Assembly (NCBI RefSeq): GCF_018403265.1
Contig: NZ_BOSI01000002.1
Coordinates: 372,001 to 436,000, forward strand
Origin: Paenibacillus sp. J31TS4
Lineage (GTDB): Bacteria; Bacillota; Bacilli; Paenibacillales; NBRC-103111
Direction of reading: 5' to 3'
Length of the DNA: 64,000 nt
Part shown: positions 23,450-32,396 of the stretch, piece after piece
Position numbering within the stretch: the first letter of the stretch is position 1
Layout of the letters: every line of letters starts with the position of its first letter
The notes under the pieces: generated by a model
Databases searched by the model: none
The model's input: the letters and a program-made list of their open reading frames with translations, nothing else
What the model was told of the DNA's origin: nothing
Made by a program: the position numbers and the translations under genes

Positions 23450-24412
23450 ATGTCCGTTGCCATGAAACCTCAGGAGAAACCAACTCCTGCGTCCACAAGG
23501 AAGAGCTTGGGAGCTAGAATGCTAAAGGACCTGATGGTCAACAAGTATATCTATCTGATGCTCCTTCCGGTTGTGGCTTATTATTTTCTGTTTTACTACG
23601 TGCCGATGTACGGCTTGCAGATCGCCTTCAAGGATTTCTCACCAGGCCTTGGCCTGTGGGACAGTCCGTGGGTCGGACTCAAAAATTTTCAGGATTTCTT
23701 CAACAGCTATTACTTTGTGCGGCTGCTGCGTAACACGCTGCTGCTGAGTTTTTACGATCTGCTCTTCTCTTTCCCGGCTTCCATTATTCTGGCCTTGCTG
23801 CTGAACGAGCTCAGAAGCGCCGTGTTCAAACGGGCGGTCCAGACTATTACCTACATGCCGCACTTCATCTCGATCGTCGTCGTTGCCGGGATGATGGTGG
23901 ACTTCCTCTCCCGGGACGGCCTGATCAACAACATTCTGGGCTGGTTCGGCATAGAGCCGACCGCCTACCTGCAGGAAAGCGGCTGGTTCCGGACGATCTA
24001 TGTCTCCTCCGGCATCTGGCAGGGCGTCGGCTGGGGCTCCATCATCTACCTGTCGGCCATGTCCAGCATTGATCCTTCGCTCTATGAGGCGGCCAAAGTG
24101 GATGGAGCGAACCGGTGGAAGCAAACGTGGCACATTACGCTGCCGGGCATATTGCCCACCATCATCATCTTGCTTATTCTGCAGATCGGCCATTTCATGT
24201 CGGTCGGTACGGAAAAGATTCTGTTGCTCTATAACAGCAGCACGTACGAGACGGCGGACGTCATCGGCACGTTCGTTTACCGCAAAGGCATTCTGGAGTC
24301 CAACTTCAGCTACAGCGCCGCTGTCGGGCTGTTCAATTCCATCATCAATTTTACACTGCTTATTGTGGCGAACACCGTGAGCCGCCGCACGAGCGAAACC
24401 AAGCTGTGGTAA
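23450..24412 (+). CDS. ABC sugar transporter permease (LplB/UgpA-type)
   Basis: A 320-residue inner-membrane permease with six spans. The family EAA-loop signature is EAAKVDGANRWKQTWHITLPGILPTIIIL. The N-terminal YYFLFYYVPMYGLQIAFKDFSPGLG is typical of the LplB group, which partners LplC-type permeases and an unlinked MsmX-like ATPase. Indeed no ATPase gene is present in this locus. The ATG follows AAGGAGGGC. It is the second gene of the operon. Confidence 0.94.
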   Translation: MSVAMKPQEKPTPASTRKSLGARMLKDLMVNKYIYLMLLPVVAYYFLFYYVPMYGLQIAFKDFSPGLGLWDSPWVGLKNFQDFFNSYYFVRLLRNTLLLSFYDLLFSFPASIILALLLNELRSAVFKRAVQTITYMPHFISIVVVAGMMVDFLSRDGLINNILGWFGIEPTAYLQESGWFRTIYVSSGIWQGVGWGSIIYLSAMSSIDPSLYEAAKVDGANRWKQTWHITLPGILPTIIILLILQIGHFMSVGTEKILLLYNSSTYETADVIGTFVYRKGILESNFSYSAAVGLFNSIINFTLLIVANTVSRRTSETKLW

Positions 24413-24425
24413 GGAGGGACGATTG

Positions 24426-25304
24426 ATGAATCAGCGGACTTGGGGAGAAAAACTGTTCGACGTCTTCAACATTACCTTCATGATCGCCCTATCGGTCGCC
24501 ACCATCTACCCGTTCGTCTTCGTGCTGTTCGCTTCCTTGAGCGATCCGTCCTGGGTGGTAAAGGTCCGGGGGCTAATCTGGTATCCGAAGGGCGTTACAC
24601 TTGAAGCCTACCGGCTTGTCTTCAGCAATCCGTCCATTCTGACCGGATATGCGAATACGCTGTTCTATGTGGTCGTGGGCACGACGGTCAATATCCTCAT
24701 GACGTCGCTCGGGGCGTACGCGCTGTCCCGCCAGAACGTCATGTGGAAGAACCCGATTATGTTCATGATCGTCTTCACGATGTTCTTCAACGGCGGACTG
24801 ATCCCGACCTATCTGCTGATCGAGAACCTCGGACTTGTCGATTCCCGTTGGGCGCTGATCTTTCCGAGCGCGATGAGCGCCTTCAATCTTATCATCATGC
24901 GGACGGCGTTCCAGGGCGTGCCGGTCAGCCTGGAGGAATCCGCTAGGCTCGACGGCGCCAACGACTTCACGATCCTGTTCCGGGTCGTGCTGCCGCTGTC
25001 GATGCCCGTCGTGGCCGTCATGATTCTGTTCTACGGCGTCGGCCATTGGAACGGATGGTTCAACGCAATGCTCTATCTGCGTTCCCGCGACCTGTACCCG
25101 CTGCAGCTCATTCTGCGGGAGATTCTCATTACGAACAGCACCGACTCGATGCTGACAGGCGCGACGGGAGGCGACCGGATGCCGATCGGCGAGACGATCA
25201 AGTACGCGACGATTATCGTGGCGACAGTTCCGATTCTTTGCCTCTATCCCTTCCTGCAAAGATTCTTCGTCAAGGGCGTCATGATCGGCGCCATCAAGGG
25301 CTAA
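24426..25304 (+). CDS. ABC sugar transporter permease (YtcP/LplC-type)
   Basis: A 292-residue permease partner with six spans. The EAA loop is EESARLDGANDFTILFRVVLPLSMPVVAV, and ATIIVATVPILCLYPFLQRFFVKGVMIGAIKG is the usual C-terminus of carbohydrate permeases. It starts 13 bases after the first permease gene. GGAGGG lies eight bases before the second ATG; a TTG directly before it is less likely. The two permeases and the lipoprotein form the importer, energised by a shared ATPase encoded elsewhere. Confidence 0.94.
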   Translation: MNQRTWGEKLFDVFNITFMIALSVATIYPFVFVLFASLSDPSWVVKVRGLIWYPKGVTLEAYRLVFSNPSILTGYANTLFYVVVGTTVNILMTSLGAYALSRQNVMWKNPIMFMIVFTMFFNGGLIPTYLLIENLGLVDSRWALIFPSAMSAFNLIIMRTAFQGVPVSLEESARLDGANDFTILFRVVLPLSMPVVAVMILFYGVGHWNGWFNAMLYLRSRDLYPLQLILREILITNSTDSMLTGATGGDRMPIGETIKYATIIVATVPILCLYPFLQRFFVKGVMIGAIKG

Positions 25305-25346
25305 CAAGACTATCAGGCGGTTAAGGCCGAAAGGAGAACGTTGTTC

Positions 25347-26483
25347 ATGTGGACGCAAGCGATTGAGGATGCGGTCGCGAAGACCAAAGCCAATCTGACC
25401 AAATTCGGGGACCGGTTCCCTCACATTACGCAGGGGACGGCCGTGAAGCAGTACGAATGGGGAGACAACACCGACTGGATTGAGGGCTTCTATGCCGGAA
25501 TGGTCTGGCTGTCCTACGAGTATACGCGGGAGCCGGAGCTGCTGGAGGCGGCGAATCGCCAGCTGGCCGACTTCCGCCGGCGGCTCGACGAGGACGTCGC
25601 TCTGGACCACCACGACATCGGCTTCCTCTATTGCCCGTCGGCGCTGGCCGGCTGGATCGTAGAGGGAAGCGAAGACGCACGCCGGCTCGCGCTGGATGCG
25701 GCGGACCGGCTGATGCGGCGGTGGCGTCCGGAGGGACAGTACATCCAGGCTTGGGGGCCGAAGGGCCATCCGGAGAATGGCGGCCGGATCATCATCGACT
25801 GCCTGATGAATCTGCCGCTCCTTTATTGGGCCTCTGCCCAAACGGGAGACCCTTCCTACGCCGAGGCGGCACGCATTCACGCGGACAAGAGCCGGCGGTT
25901 TCTGGTGCGCGGGGACGATTCCTCTTACCACACCTTTTACTTCGAGCCGGAGACCGGCAGCGCCATCCGCGGGGGCACGCATCAAGGCTACCAGGACGGC
26001 TCGACCTGGACGAGAGGGCAGGCGTGGGGCATTTACGGCTTTGCGCTGTCCTATCGATATACTGGAGATGCTCACTATCTCGAGACGTCCCGCCGGCTGG
26101 CGCGTTATTTCGTCGAGCATCTGCCGGAGGATAACGTTGCCTACTGGGATTTCGACGTCGAGATCGGACCCGATACATACCGCGACAGCTCGGCATCGGC
26201 GATTGCCGCGGCCGGCCTGCTGGAGCTGCTCGAGCATCTGCCGGAGGACGACGCGGATCGCGCTTATTTCACGGAGGCGGTGGAGCGGTCGATGCGCTCG
26301 CTCGTCGAGAAGTATGCGACGATTGGCGAGCCGGACGCCGAGGGGCTGCTTAAGCACGGCTCCTACTATATCCGCGGCAACCGGGGGCCCGACGACTATA
26401 TGATTTGGGGGGACTATTATTACCTTGAGGCGCTGATGCGGCTTGAGCGGAAGATCCCCGGCTACTGGTACGAGCGCCGGTAA
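25347..26483 (+). CDS. ugl: glycoside hydrolase family 88 unsaturated glucuronyl hydrolase
   Basis: A 378-residue cytoplasmic (no signal peptide) alpha/alpha-barrel enzyme that removes delta-4,5-unsaturated glucuronic acid from oligosaccharides made by polysaccharide lyases. The residues matching the two catalytic aspartates of the Bacillus sp. GL1 enzyme (D88 and D149) are D90 in HHDIGF and D151 in IIIDCLMNLPLL, the same spacing with a two-residue offset. Length also fits (GL1: 377). It follows the transporter genes by 42 bases and acts on the imported oligomers. Preferred start is the ATG ten bases after AAAGGAG. Confidence 0.93.
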   Translation: MWTQAIEDAVAKTKANLTKFGDRFPHITQGTAVKQYEWGDNTDWIEGFYAGMVWLSYEYTREPELLEAANRQLADFRRRLDEDVALDHHDIGFLYCPSALAGWIVEGSEDARRLALDAADRLMRRWRPEGQYIQAWGPKGHPENGGRIIIDCLMNLPLLYWASAQTGDPSYAEAARIHADKSRRFLVRGDDSSYHTFYFEPETGSAIRGGTHQGYQDGSTWTRGQAWGIYGFALSYRYTGDAHYLETSRRLARYFVEHLPEDNVAYWDFDVEIGPDTYRDSSASAIAAAGLLELLEHLPEDDADRAYFTEAVERSMRSLVEKYATIGEPDAEGLLKHGSYYIRGNRGPDDYMIWGDYYYLEALMRLERKIPGYWYERR

Positions 26484-26495
26484 GGACTGGAGTTG

Positions 26496-26550
26496 AACCC
26501 TGCAGCAAGACCTAGACCTTGGAGAAGGAGTGGGCCGCTGCAGGGTTTTT
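26496..26550 (+). terminator. terminator after the GH88 gene
   Basis: AACCCTGCAGC pairs with GCTGCAGGGTT across a 30-base loop and is followed by Ts. It separates the transport/GH88 unit from the lyase gene. Confidence 0.75.
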
Positions 26551-26662
26551 GCCGTCTGTCGTCTCGGCAACGGACGGCCGAATTGCCAGGTGCATAGCAA
26601 TCGTCCCGACGGGCGGCCTGGCGGTGCAGGGTGACCAAGAAGGAACGAGGAGGAGAAGCAGG

Positions 26663-29600
26663 ATGAAGCGTACGATCAGCGGAATGCTAGTGCTGCTCAT
26701 GGTGGCGGGACTGGTCCCGGCGGGAGGAGCGGCGCCGCGCACGGCTAAAGCGGCGAGCGCCAATCTGCTGGCGAATGGAGACTTCGAGCAGACGGGAAAG
26801 GCAAGCGACTGGGCGGGCGGCGTTTCGTCCGCTTCGTGGACGCGCTATTTGTTCACCGGCACGCCGGTGTTCGCTGTCGACGAGGCGGTAGCGCACGGCG
26901 GTAGCCGCTCGGTTCGTCTGGAAGCGTCGGCGCCGGCGCGCGCGACGGTGTACCAGCAGACGGTCGAGGTAGTGCCGGGCAAGACGTACCGCGTGAGCGG
27001 GTGGATGAAGACGGAGATGTCGGCGGGCAAGGGGCTGGTGCGGGTACAGGTGGGCCGCACGTCGGGTGGGAATCTGCTCGTGAACACAGCGGAAGCTTCC
27101 GGGTCGACGGATTGGCTCTACTTCGAGCGGAACGTCACGATTCCGGACAATGCCACTAGTCCGGCTTGGCTCAAGGTTGAGGCTTTCCTTGAGAACGGGA
27201 CGGGCAAGGTCTGGTACGACGACTTTGCGGTCGAGGAATGGAACGGCGTAAAGAGCGTCCGGATCGAGCCGAAGACCTTGTCGCTGCAGCCGGGCGAGAC
27301 GTCGGGGCTGACCGCCCGGTTCGTGCCGGAGGACGCTACGAACCGGGCGGTAACCTGGACCTCCTCCGACGAGGCGGTCGCGGGCATTGATGCGGCCGGG
27401 GTGGTGACAGCCAAGGCCGCCGGCTATTCGGTGCTGACCGTGAAGACCGTGGATGGAGGCTTCACGGATACGGCCGTCGTCAGCGTGGGAGCGCCTCCTA
27501 CGCTCAAGGCGGAGCCGTATGCCGGCCAGGTGGCGGAGGATGGTGAGCTGGACGGGCGGCTTGCAGGCGGGGACAGCACCGGAGCACCGGTCGTCTTCGA
27601 GAAGGCCTCCGAACCGAAGCACGGCAAGCTGACGGTGTTCGCGGACGGGCGTTTCCTCTATTACCCCGATCCGGATTATTCGGGCAGCGACGAGTTCCTC
27701 TTTTTGGTGAAGCCGTCGCAGGGCGGGGGGCCGGCATTTGCCTCTGCCCGAATCGACGTGACACCCGTGAACGATGCGCCTGTCCTCGACCTCGAATGGG
27801 CTTCGACGCCTAAGGGGACCGTTCTGAAGAGTAAGCTGCAAAAGGCCGTAGACAAGGAGAACGAGAAGATCACCTGGTCCAAGGCAGGGGAGCCGGCTCA
27901 CGGGACGCTGCAGGTGAACGCCGACGGGACCTACGTCTATACGCCTGCCGCCGGGTTCACCGGGTACGACACGTTCCGCGTTGCGGCGACCGACGCCGGC
28001 GGAGGACGGACGGAAGGAGAGCTCAAGGTCTATGTCATTCCTTCCGGTGAAGACATGCTCGCGCAGTTCCGCAGCCGTCCTGCCTACGGCCAGCATCCGC
28101 GGCTCTTGGCGGACGAGTCCGACTTCGCCCGCACCCGCTCGCTGATCGGCACCGACCCGTACATCACGGCTTGGTACGAGAAGCTGAAGGAGCAAGCCGA
28201 GCCGGTACTGAGTACCGAGCCGCTGCCTTATACGCCAAACGGCTCGAACAATTATGCGATCCGGGACCGGCTGCTGAATACGAGCCTCATGTACCAGCTG
28301 AGCGGAGACAAGCGCTACGCCGACCGGGCGATGCGGGAGCTTAAGGCGCTCGCAGGCTATGCGGATTGGGGCGGCCGGTACAACAACATTCTTGCATTGG
28401 CAGAGCTGTCGTTCTCGGTGAGCCTTGCCTACGACTGGGTCTACGAGGCACTGACGCCGGAAGAGCGGACTGTGGCAGCGACTGCCATCCGGGAGAAGGC
28501 GCTAGCCACGGCGCTCGACTGGTACCGGGGAGCATTCACCCACAATGGGGAATTCAACAATATCAACCTTGTGGACAACGGTAACTTCGGGCTGGCCGCG
28601 CTCGCCATCGCCGACGCGGACGCCGCGTCGGAAGCGGCTGCACTAGAAGTGCTGACCGGCATGTACCGCAAGCTCCAGCTGGCGATGCGCCACTACACTC
28701 CAGACGGCGCCTGGCCCGAGGGACCGGCCTATTGGCATTACGGCGGGCAGTATTTGACGTACATGGTCGCTGCGATGAACAACGTGCTGGGGACCGATTA
28801 CGGCCTGTCTGCACTGGAGGGCTTCGAAGAGTCTGGGGCGTTCCCGCTGCATATGCTCGGCGAAGGCGGGTATTTCGATTTCTATGACGGCGGCATCTCG
28901 ATGGCGCAGCCGGAGTCGATGTGGTTCGCGGATTTCTTCGGCAAGCCGGAGTACGCTTGGCATCTCGGGGATCTGTACCGGCGCAAGGACGTCTTCCATC
29001 CTCTCTACCTCGTTCTCTATAAGCCGGGACTGTTCGACCGGACGCCTACGGAGCTCGACCGGTTCTACCGGGCTATCGAATCCGGATCAATGCGCAGCGC
29101 CTGGGACGATCCCGATGCGTTGTTCGCTTCGATGAAAGGAGCCGACGAGACGCTCAAGAGCCATTTCGACGCCGATGCGGGGACCTTTGTCTTCGACGCG
29201 CTCGGGGTTCGCTGGGCGATGGACTCCGGCAACGAGAACTACAACCTCCCGGGCTTCTGGGACTACACGAACCAGCGCTGGCTGTATTACCGCAAGAAGA
29301 CCGAGGGTCATAACACGATCGTGCTCAATCCGGCCGACAATCCGGTGATCCAGCAGGAGCCGTACGGCAAGGCGGTCCGGATCCGCGAGGAATCCAAGCC
29401 GCGCGGGGCTTTCACGGTGCTGGACATGACGGACGTCTACCGGAAGGACGCGGTCAGCATGAAACGCGGGATGATGCTGACCGGCGACCGGACCCAGCTG
29501 CTCGTCCAGGACGAGATGAAGCTCAAGACGCCGTCCGAGCTGTACTGGTTCCTCCACACCAAGGCAAGCATCGAGGTGATCGAGGGAGGCAAGGCGGCCA

Positions 29601-31315
29601 TTCTCCGCCAGGGAGACAAGAGGCTGTACGCCAAGCTGGCGGTAGCTCCGGCGGATGCCGTCTTCTCGGTAATGAACGCCGAGCCGCTGCCGACCTCGCC
29701 CAATCCGGCGGATCAGTCGTCCAATTTCGGCGTCCGCAAGCTGACCGTGCATCTGACCGACGTGATGGAAGCGAACCTGTCGGTCTGGCTCGTACCGCTT
29801 CGCGAAGGAGAGCCGCTGCCGGCCGAAGCGCCCGCCTTCACGCCGCTGGCCGGTTGGACGGTGCCGGACGGCGAGCTGCCTCCCAAGCAGGCGCGTCCCG
29901 TCCTGAACGAGCTGCTCGTGGGCGGCAAGCCCGTCCCCGGCTTCAATCCGGCCGGCACGTTCTACGAAGTGACCGTCCCATTCGAGACGCAGCAGCCGCC
30001 GGTCGTCACGGCAACTTCGGATCATCCGGTCACCATCGAGCAGGCGGTGGCGGTGCCCGGGACAGCACGCGTGACCGTACGGGACCGCGAGCGGCCGGAG
30101 CTGACAAACGTTTATACGGTCGCCTTCAAACGACTGCCGCTCGTCGGCGATCCGCCGGGCATGGAGAAGTACGCCGTGGCCGCGGTAGACGCAAGCGCCG
30201 TGCCGGAGGAGGCGCTCGGCAATACGCCGGACAAAACGATTGACGGCAATCTCGACACCAGATGGTCGGCTCCCGGCAAGCAGTGGATCCGCTACGATCT
30301 CGGCGCGGCGAAGCCTGTGCAGGCCGTCTCGATTGGCATCTACAACGGAACCAGCCGGAGGGCGTTCTTTGCCATCGAGGCTTCGAAGGATGGGAGCAGC
30401 TGGACGGAGCTGTTCAGCGGGGAAAGCTCGGGAACGACCGTGCTTCCGGAGACATTCCTCCTGCCGGTGACCGAAGCCCGGTATATCCGGATCGTCGGAA
30501 GCGGCAACTCGGCGAACAACTACAACAGCATCACGGAGGTGGCGATCTACGGACCGTCGCCGGTGAGTGGAGTGGAGCTGGACCGTGACGAGCTGCTCCT
30601 GACCTCCCGCGACCGGGAAGCGCAGCTGACGGCCCGCATCGTTCCGGAGTCGGCAGGCACCCAGAACGTCCGCTGGTCGTCGGCGGATGAGCGAGTCGCC
30701 GTCGTCGATGCCGGCGGACGGGTGACCGCGGTAGGCGAAGGTACGACGCTCGTCACCGCTGCTGTGGAGGAGGGCCGGTTCACCGCTTCGGCCCGTGTCA
30801 CGGTTGACCTCGAGGCGCCACGCCTCACCGTGCAGGGGCCGGCCCGCATGCGGCAGAGCGAGGCGGTGACCTTCTCCGTCTACGCCGAGGATGCGGGAAC
30901 CGGCGTCGCGTCGGTCACCGTGACGCTGGACGGCGAGCCGCGACAGACTCCGCTCGCGCTTGAGCCGCTGGCGCTGGCGGCGGGCGAGCACCTGCTACGC
31001 GCGTCGGCCGTCGACCGGGCGGGCCAGGAAGCGGTCCGCGAGCAGCGCTTCGTCGTCGAGGTAACGCCCGCCGAGCTGGTGAACGTGCTGACGGCCGGCG
31101 CCGCCAAGGGTTGGATCCGGGTCGACGACGCGCCCGAAGGCCTGTTTCACAAGGCCCGGCAGCTGGCGGAGATAGCGCCGGGAGATACCAAGAAGCTGGA
31201 TGCTGCGCTTCGCGCGTTCGACGCGATGGTGCGCGCCCAGTCAGGCAAGACGATCGATCCGGCCTTCGCCCGGCTGCTGCTGGACGATACCGCCTACATT
31301 CGCAGCGGGCAGTAA
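26663..31315 (+). CDS. secreted multidomain heparinase II/III-like polysaccharide lyase
   Basis: A 1550-residue exported protein. By position: signal peptide (1-32); a CBM-like jelly roll (33-190); a BIG2 Ig-like domain (195-276); two cadherin-like domains (276-458); a heparinase II/III catalytic region (about 464-1050) with DGAWPEGPAYWHYGGQYL near 681-698 and EGHNTIVLN near 881, both typical of the superfamily; a cadherin-like region (1079-1156); an F5/8 type C (discoidin) domain (1161-1297); a second BIG2 (1301-1382); another Ig-like domain; and a short helical tail. Neighbouring GH88 and importer genes indicate a uronate-containing substrate (heparin-, hyaluronan-, chondroitin- or gellan-like). 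The exact substrate is not readable. No sorting or anchor motif was seen. Confidence 0.9.
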   Translation: MKRTISGMLVLLMVAGLVPAGGAAPRTAKAASANLLANGDFEQTGKASDWAGGVSSASWTRYLFTGTPVFAVDEAVAHGGSRSVRLEASAPARATVYQQTVEVVPGKTYRVSGWMKTEMSAGKGLVRVQVGRTSGGNLLVNTAEASGSTDWLYFERNVTIPDNATSPAWLKVEAFLENGTGKVWYDDFAVEEWNGVKSVRIEPKTLSLQPGETSGLTARFVPEDATNRAVTWTSSDEAVAGIDAAGVVTAKAAGYSVLTVKTVDGGFTDTAVVSVGAPPTLKAEPYAGQVAEDGELDGRLAGGDSTGAPVVFEKASEPKHGKLTVFADGRFLYYPDPDYSGSDEFLFLVKPSQGGGPAFASARIDVTPVNDAPVLDLEWASTPKGTVLKSKLQKAVDKENEKITWSKAGEPAHGTLQVNADGTYVYTPAAGFTGYDTFRVAATDAGGGRTEGELKVYVIPSGEDMLAQFRSRPAYGQHPRLLADESDFARTRSLIGTDPYITAWYEKLKEQAEPVLSTEPLPYTPNGSNNYAIRDRLLNTSLMYQLSGDKRYADRAMRELKALAGYADWGGRYNNILALAELSFSVSLAYDWVYEALTPEERTVAATAIREKALATALDWYRGAFTHNGEFNNINLVDNGNFGLAALAIADADAASEAAALEVLTGMYRKLQLAMRHYTPDGAWPEGPAYWHYGGQYLTYMVAAMNNVLGTDYGLSALEGFEESGAFPLHMLGEGGYFDFYDGGISMAQPESMWFADFFGKPEYAWHLGDLYRRKDVFHPLYLVLYKPGLFDRTPTELDRFYRAIESGSMRSAWDDPDALFASMKGADETLKSHFDADAGTFVFDALGVRWAMDSGNENYNLPGFWDYTNQRWLYYRKKTEGHNTIVLNPADNPVIQQEPYGKAVRIREESKPRGAFTVLDMTDVYRKDAVSMKRGMMLTGDRTQLLVQDEMKLKTPSELYWFLHTKASIEVIEGGKAAILRQGDKRLYAKLAVAPADAVFSVMNAEPLPTSPNPADQSSNFGVRKLTVHLTDVMEANLSVWLVPLREGEPLPAEAPAFTPLAGWTVPDGELPPKQARPVLNELLVGGKPVPGFNPAGTFYEVTVPFETQQPPVVTATSDHPVTIEQAVAVPGTARVTVRDRERPELTNVYTVAFKRLPLVGDPPGMEKYAVAAVDASAVPEEALGNTPDKTIDGNLDTRWSAPGKQWIRYDLGAAKPVQAVSIGIYNGTSRRAFFAIEASKDGSSWTELFSGESSGTTVLPETFLLPVTEARYIRIVGSGNSANNYNSITEVAIYGPSPVSGVELDRDELLLTSRDREAQLTARIVPESAGTQNVRWSSADERVAVVDAGGRVTAVGEGTTLVTAAVEEGRFTASARVTVDLEAPRLTVQGPARMRQSEAVTFSVYAEDAGTGVASVTVTLDGEPRQTPLALEPLALAAGEHLLRASAVDRAGQEAVREQRFVVEVTPAELVNVLTAGAAKGWIRVDDAPEGLFHKARQLAEIAPGDTKKLDAALRAFDAMVRAQSGKTIDPAFARLLLDDTAYIRSGQ

Positions 31316-31411
31316 GACTTAAGAGAGGACCCAGCGCGCCAATGACGAGCCTGGGAGGTTAAGCGGGACCGGACGAAAAAGAGCAAGCGGAAAGTACAGT
31401 CGGAACAGATG

Positions 31412-31447
31412 AAGCGAAAGAACAAGCGAATGAACAAGCGAAAGAAC
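31412..31447 (+). repeat. 12-base tandem repeat, three copies
   Basis: AAGCGAAAGAAC, AAGCGAATGAAC and AAGCGAAAGAAC are directly adjacent. No function is evident. Confidence 0.8.
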
Positions 31448-31467
31448 AACCACGAGACTAGACCCGC

Positions 31468-31503
31468 AAGAACCCGGCTGGGAAAACCAGTCGGGTTCTT
31501 TGT
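31468..31503 (+). terminator. terminator after the lyase gene
   Basis: AAGAACCCGGCTGG pairs with CCAGTCGGGTTCTT over an AAAA loop, followed by T-rich sequence. Confidence 0.85.
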
Positions 31504-31591
31504 GCTTCGGAGGAGTCCTGGAAACCCCTCTTGCAGCCTTGGCGTCGGCCTAGCGGACAGAAGTTGGCGTACAATTTGCCATAACTTTATT

Positions 31592-31620
31592 CCAAAATGG
31601 AAGAAAGTGCGCTATACTGA
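31592..31620 (+). promoter_or_regulatory. promoter with inverted repeat before the chromate transporter pair
   Basis: TTCCAA, a 17-base spacer and TATACT. A TTCCA-AAA-TGGAA inverted repeat overlaps the -35 box and could be an operator. Confidence 0.45.
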
Positions 31621-31671
31621 ACCTATCAATCATCTTTCACGGTACGGAGAGTCTAGAAGGGAGCGAGCGGG

Positions 31672-32358
31672 ATGAGAGGAATCGGACGGGAGGGCGCGCC
31701 TGACTGGCGTCTGCTCACGGAGCTGTTCTGGTCGTTCGCCAAGCTGGCGCCGGTCACGTTCGGTGGGGGCTACGCGATGATCCCCGTCATCCAGCGGGAG
31801 GTCGTGGACCGTAAGCGATGGATGAGCGAGGAGGAGATGGGCGACGTCCTGTCGGTGGCCGGGTCCGCACCTGGCGGCATTGGCGTGAACGCGGCTATCT
31901 TCACCGGCTATCGCATCGCCCGCTTTCCGGGCGCCGTGACGGCGCTCGTCGGCGTCTCGCTGCCTACCTTCCTCATCGTGCTGCTGCTTAGCGCGTCGCT
32001 GCTCTACCTGAAGGATTCGCCCAAGGTAGCGGCGGCCTTCCGCGGGATGCAGTCGGCCGTGGTGGCGCTAATTGCGGTCGCCGGGCTGCGGATGGCCAAG
32101 ACGGCCATCCTGGATGCCTCCACGCTGATCGCGATGGTGGCGACGGCCGCGCTCCTGCTTTTGCTGCATGTTCATCCCCTGCTTGTCATCCTATGCGGCA
32201 TCGGGCTCGGCATCGGCATCGTCAAGGCGAAGGACGCCCTGGGGATGGCCGTTCGGCTGGAAAAGGCTCCGGAGGAAGGGGCCGGCGCCAGGACGAAGCG
32301 CAAGGGCCGGCAGCCGGCCTACAAGTACGACGACTATTTCATTGGAGACGGCATTTGA
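31672..32358 (+). CDS. chromate transporter, half-size subunit 1
   Basis: A 228-residue membrane protein of the CHR (ChrA) family in its half-length form. The conserved FWSFAKLAPVTFGGGYAMIPVIQREVVD near the N-terminus and SVAGSAPGGIGVNAAIFTGYRIA match the family signature FGGP/SFGGG motif. Five or six spans are visible, followed by a basic cytoplasmic tail of about 30 residues. Half-size ChrA proteins act as pairs, and the partner gene starts 38 bases later. They export chromate or related oxyanions; here no chromate-specific regulator is visible, so the true substrate is open. Confidence 0.9.
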   Translation: MRGIGREGAPDWRLLTELFWSFAKLAPVTFGGGYAMIPVIQREVVDRKRWMSEEEMGDVLSVAGSAPGGIGVNAAIFTGYRIARFPGAVTALVGVSLPTFLIVLLLSASLLYLKDSPKVAAAFRGMQSAVVALIAVAGLRMAKTAILDASTLIAMVATAALLLLLHVHPLLVILCGIGLGIGIVKAKDALGMAVRLEKAPEEGAGARTKRKGRQPAYKYDDYFIGDGI

Positions 32359-32396
32359 TTTGAACAGCTGGCTCAGACCGGAGAGGAGGGAGCGGC

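Larger units (their letters stand above)
31316..31671. other. intergenic region with tandem repeat, terminator and promoter
   Basis: 356 bases. It holds a 12-base tandem repeat, a strong terminator and a promoter with an embedded inverted repeat, each listed separately. Confidence 0.6.

Noticed and set aside
24573-26600. 675-residue antisense frame over the permease and GH88 genes
   Set aside because: Crosses two well-supported genes and has no start signal or recognisable motif.
29087-30991. 634-residue antisense frame inside the lyase gene
   Set aside because: Lies entirely inside the multidomain lyase; a shadow of its codon bias.
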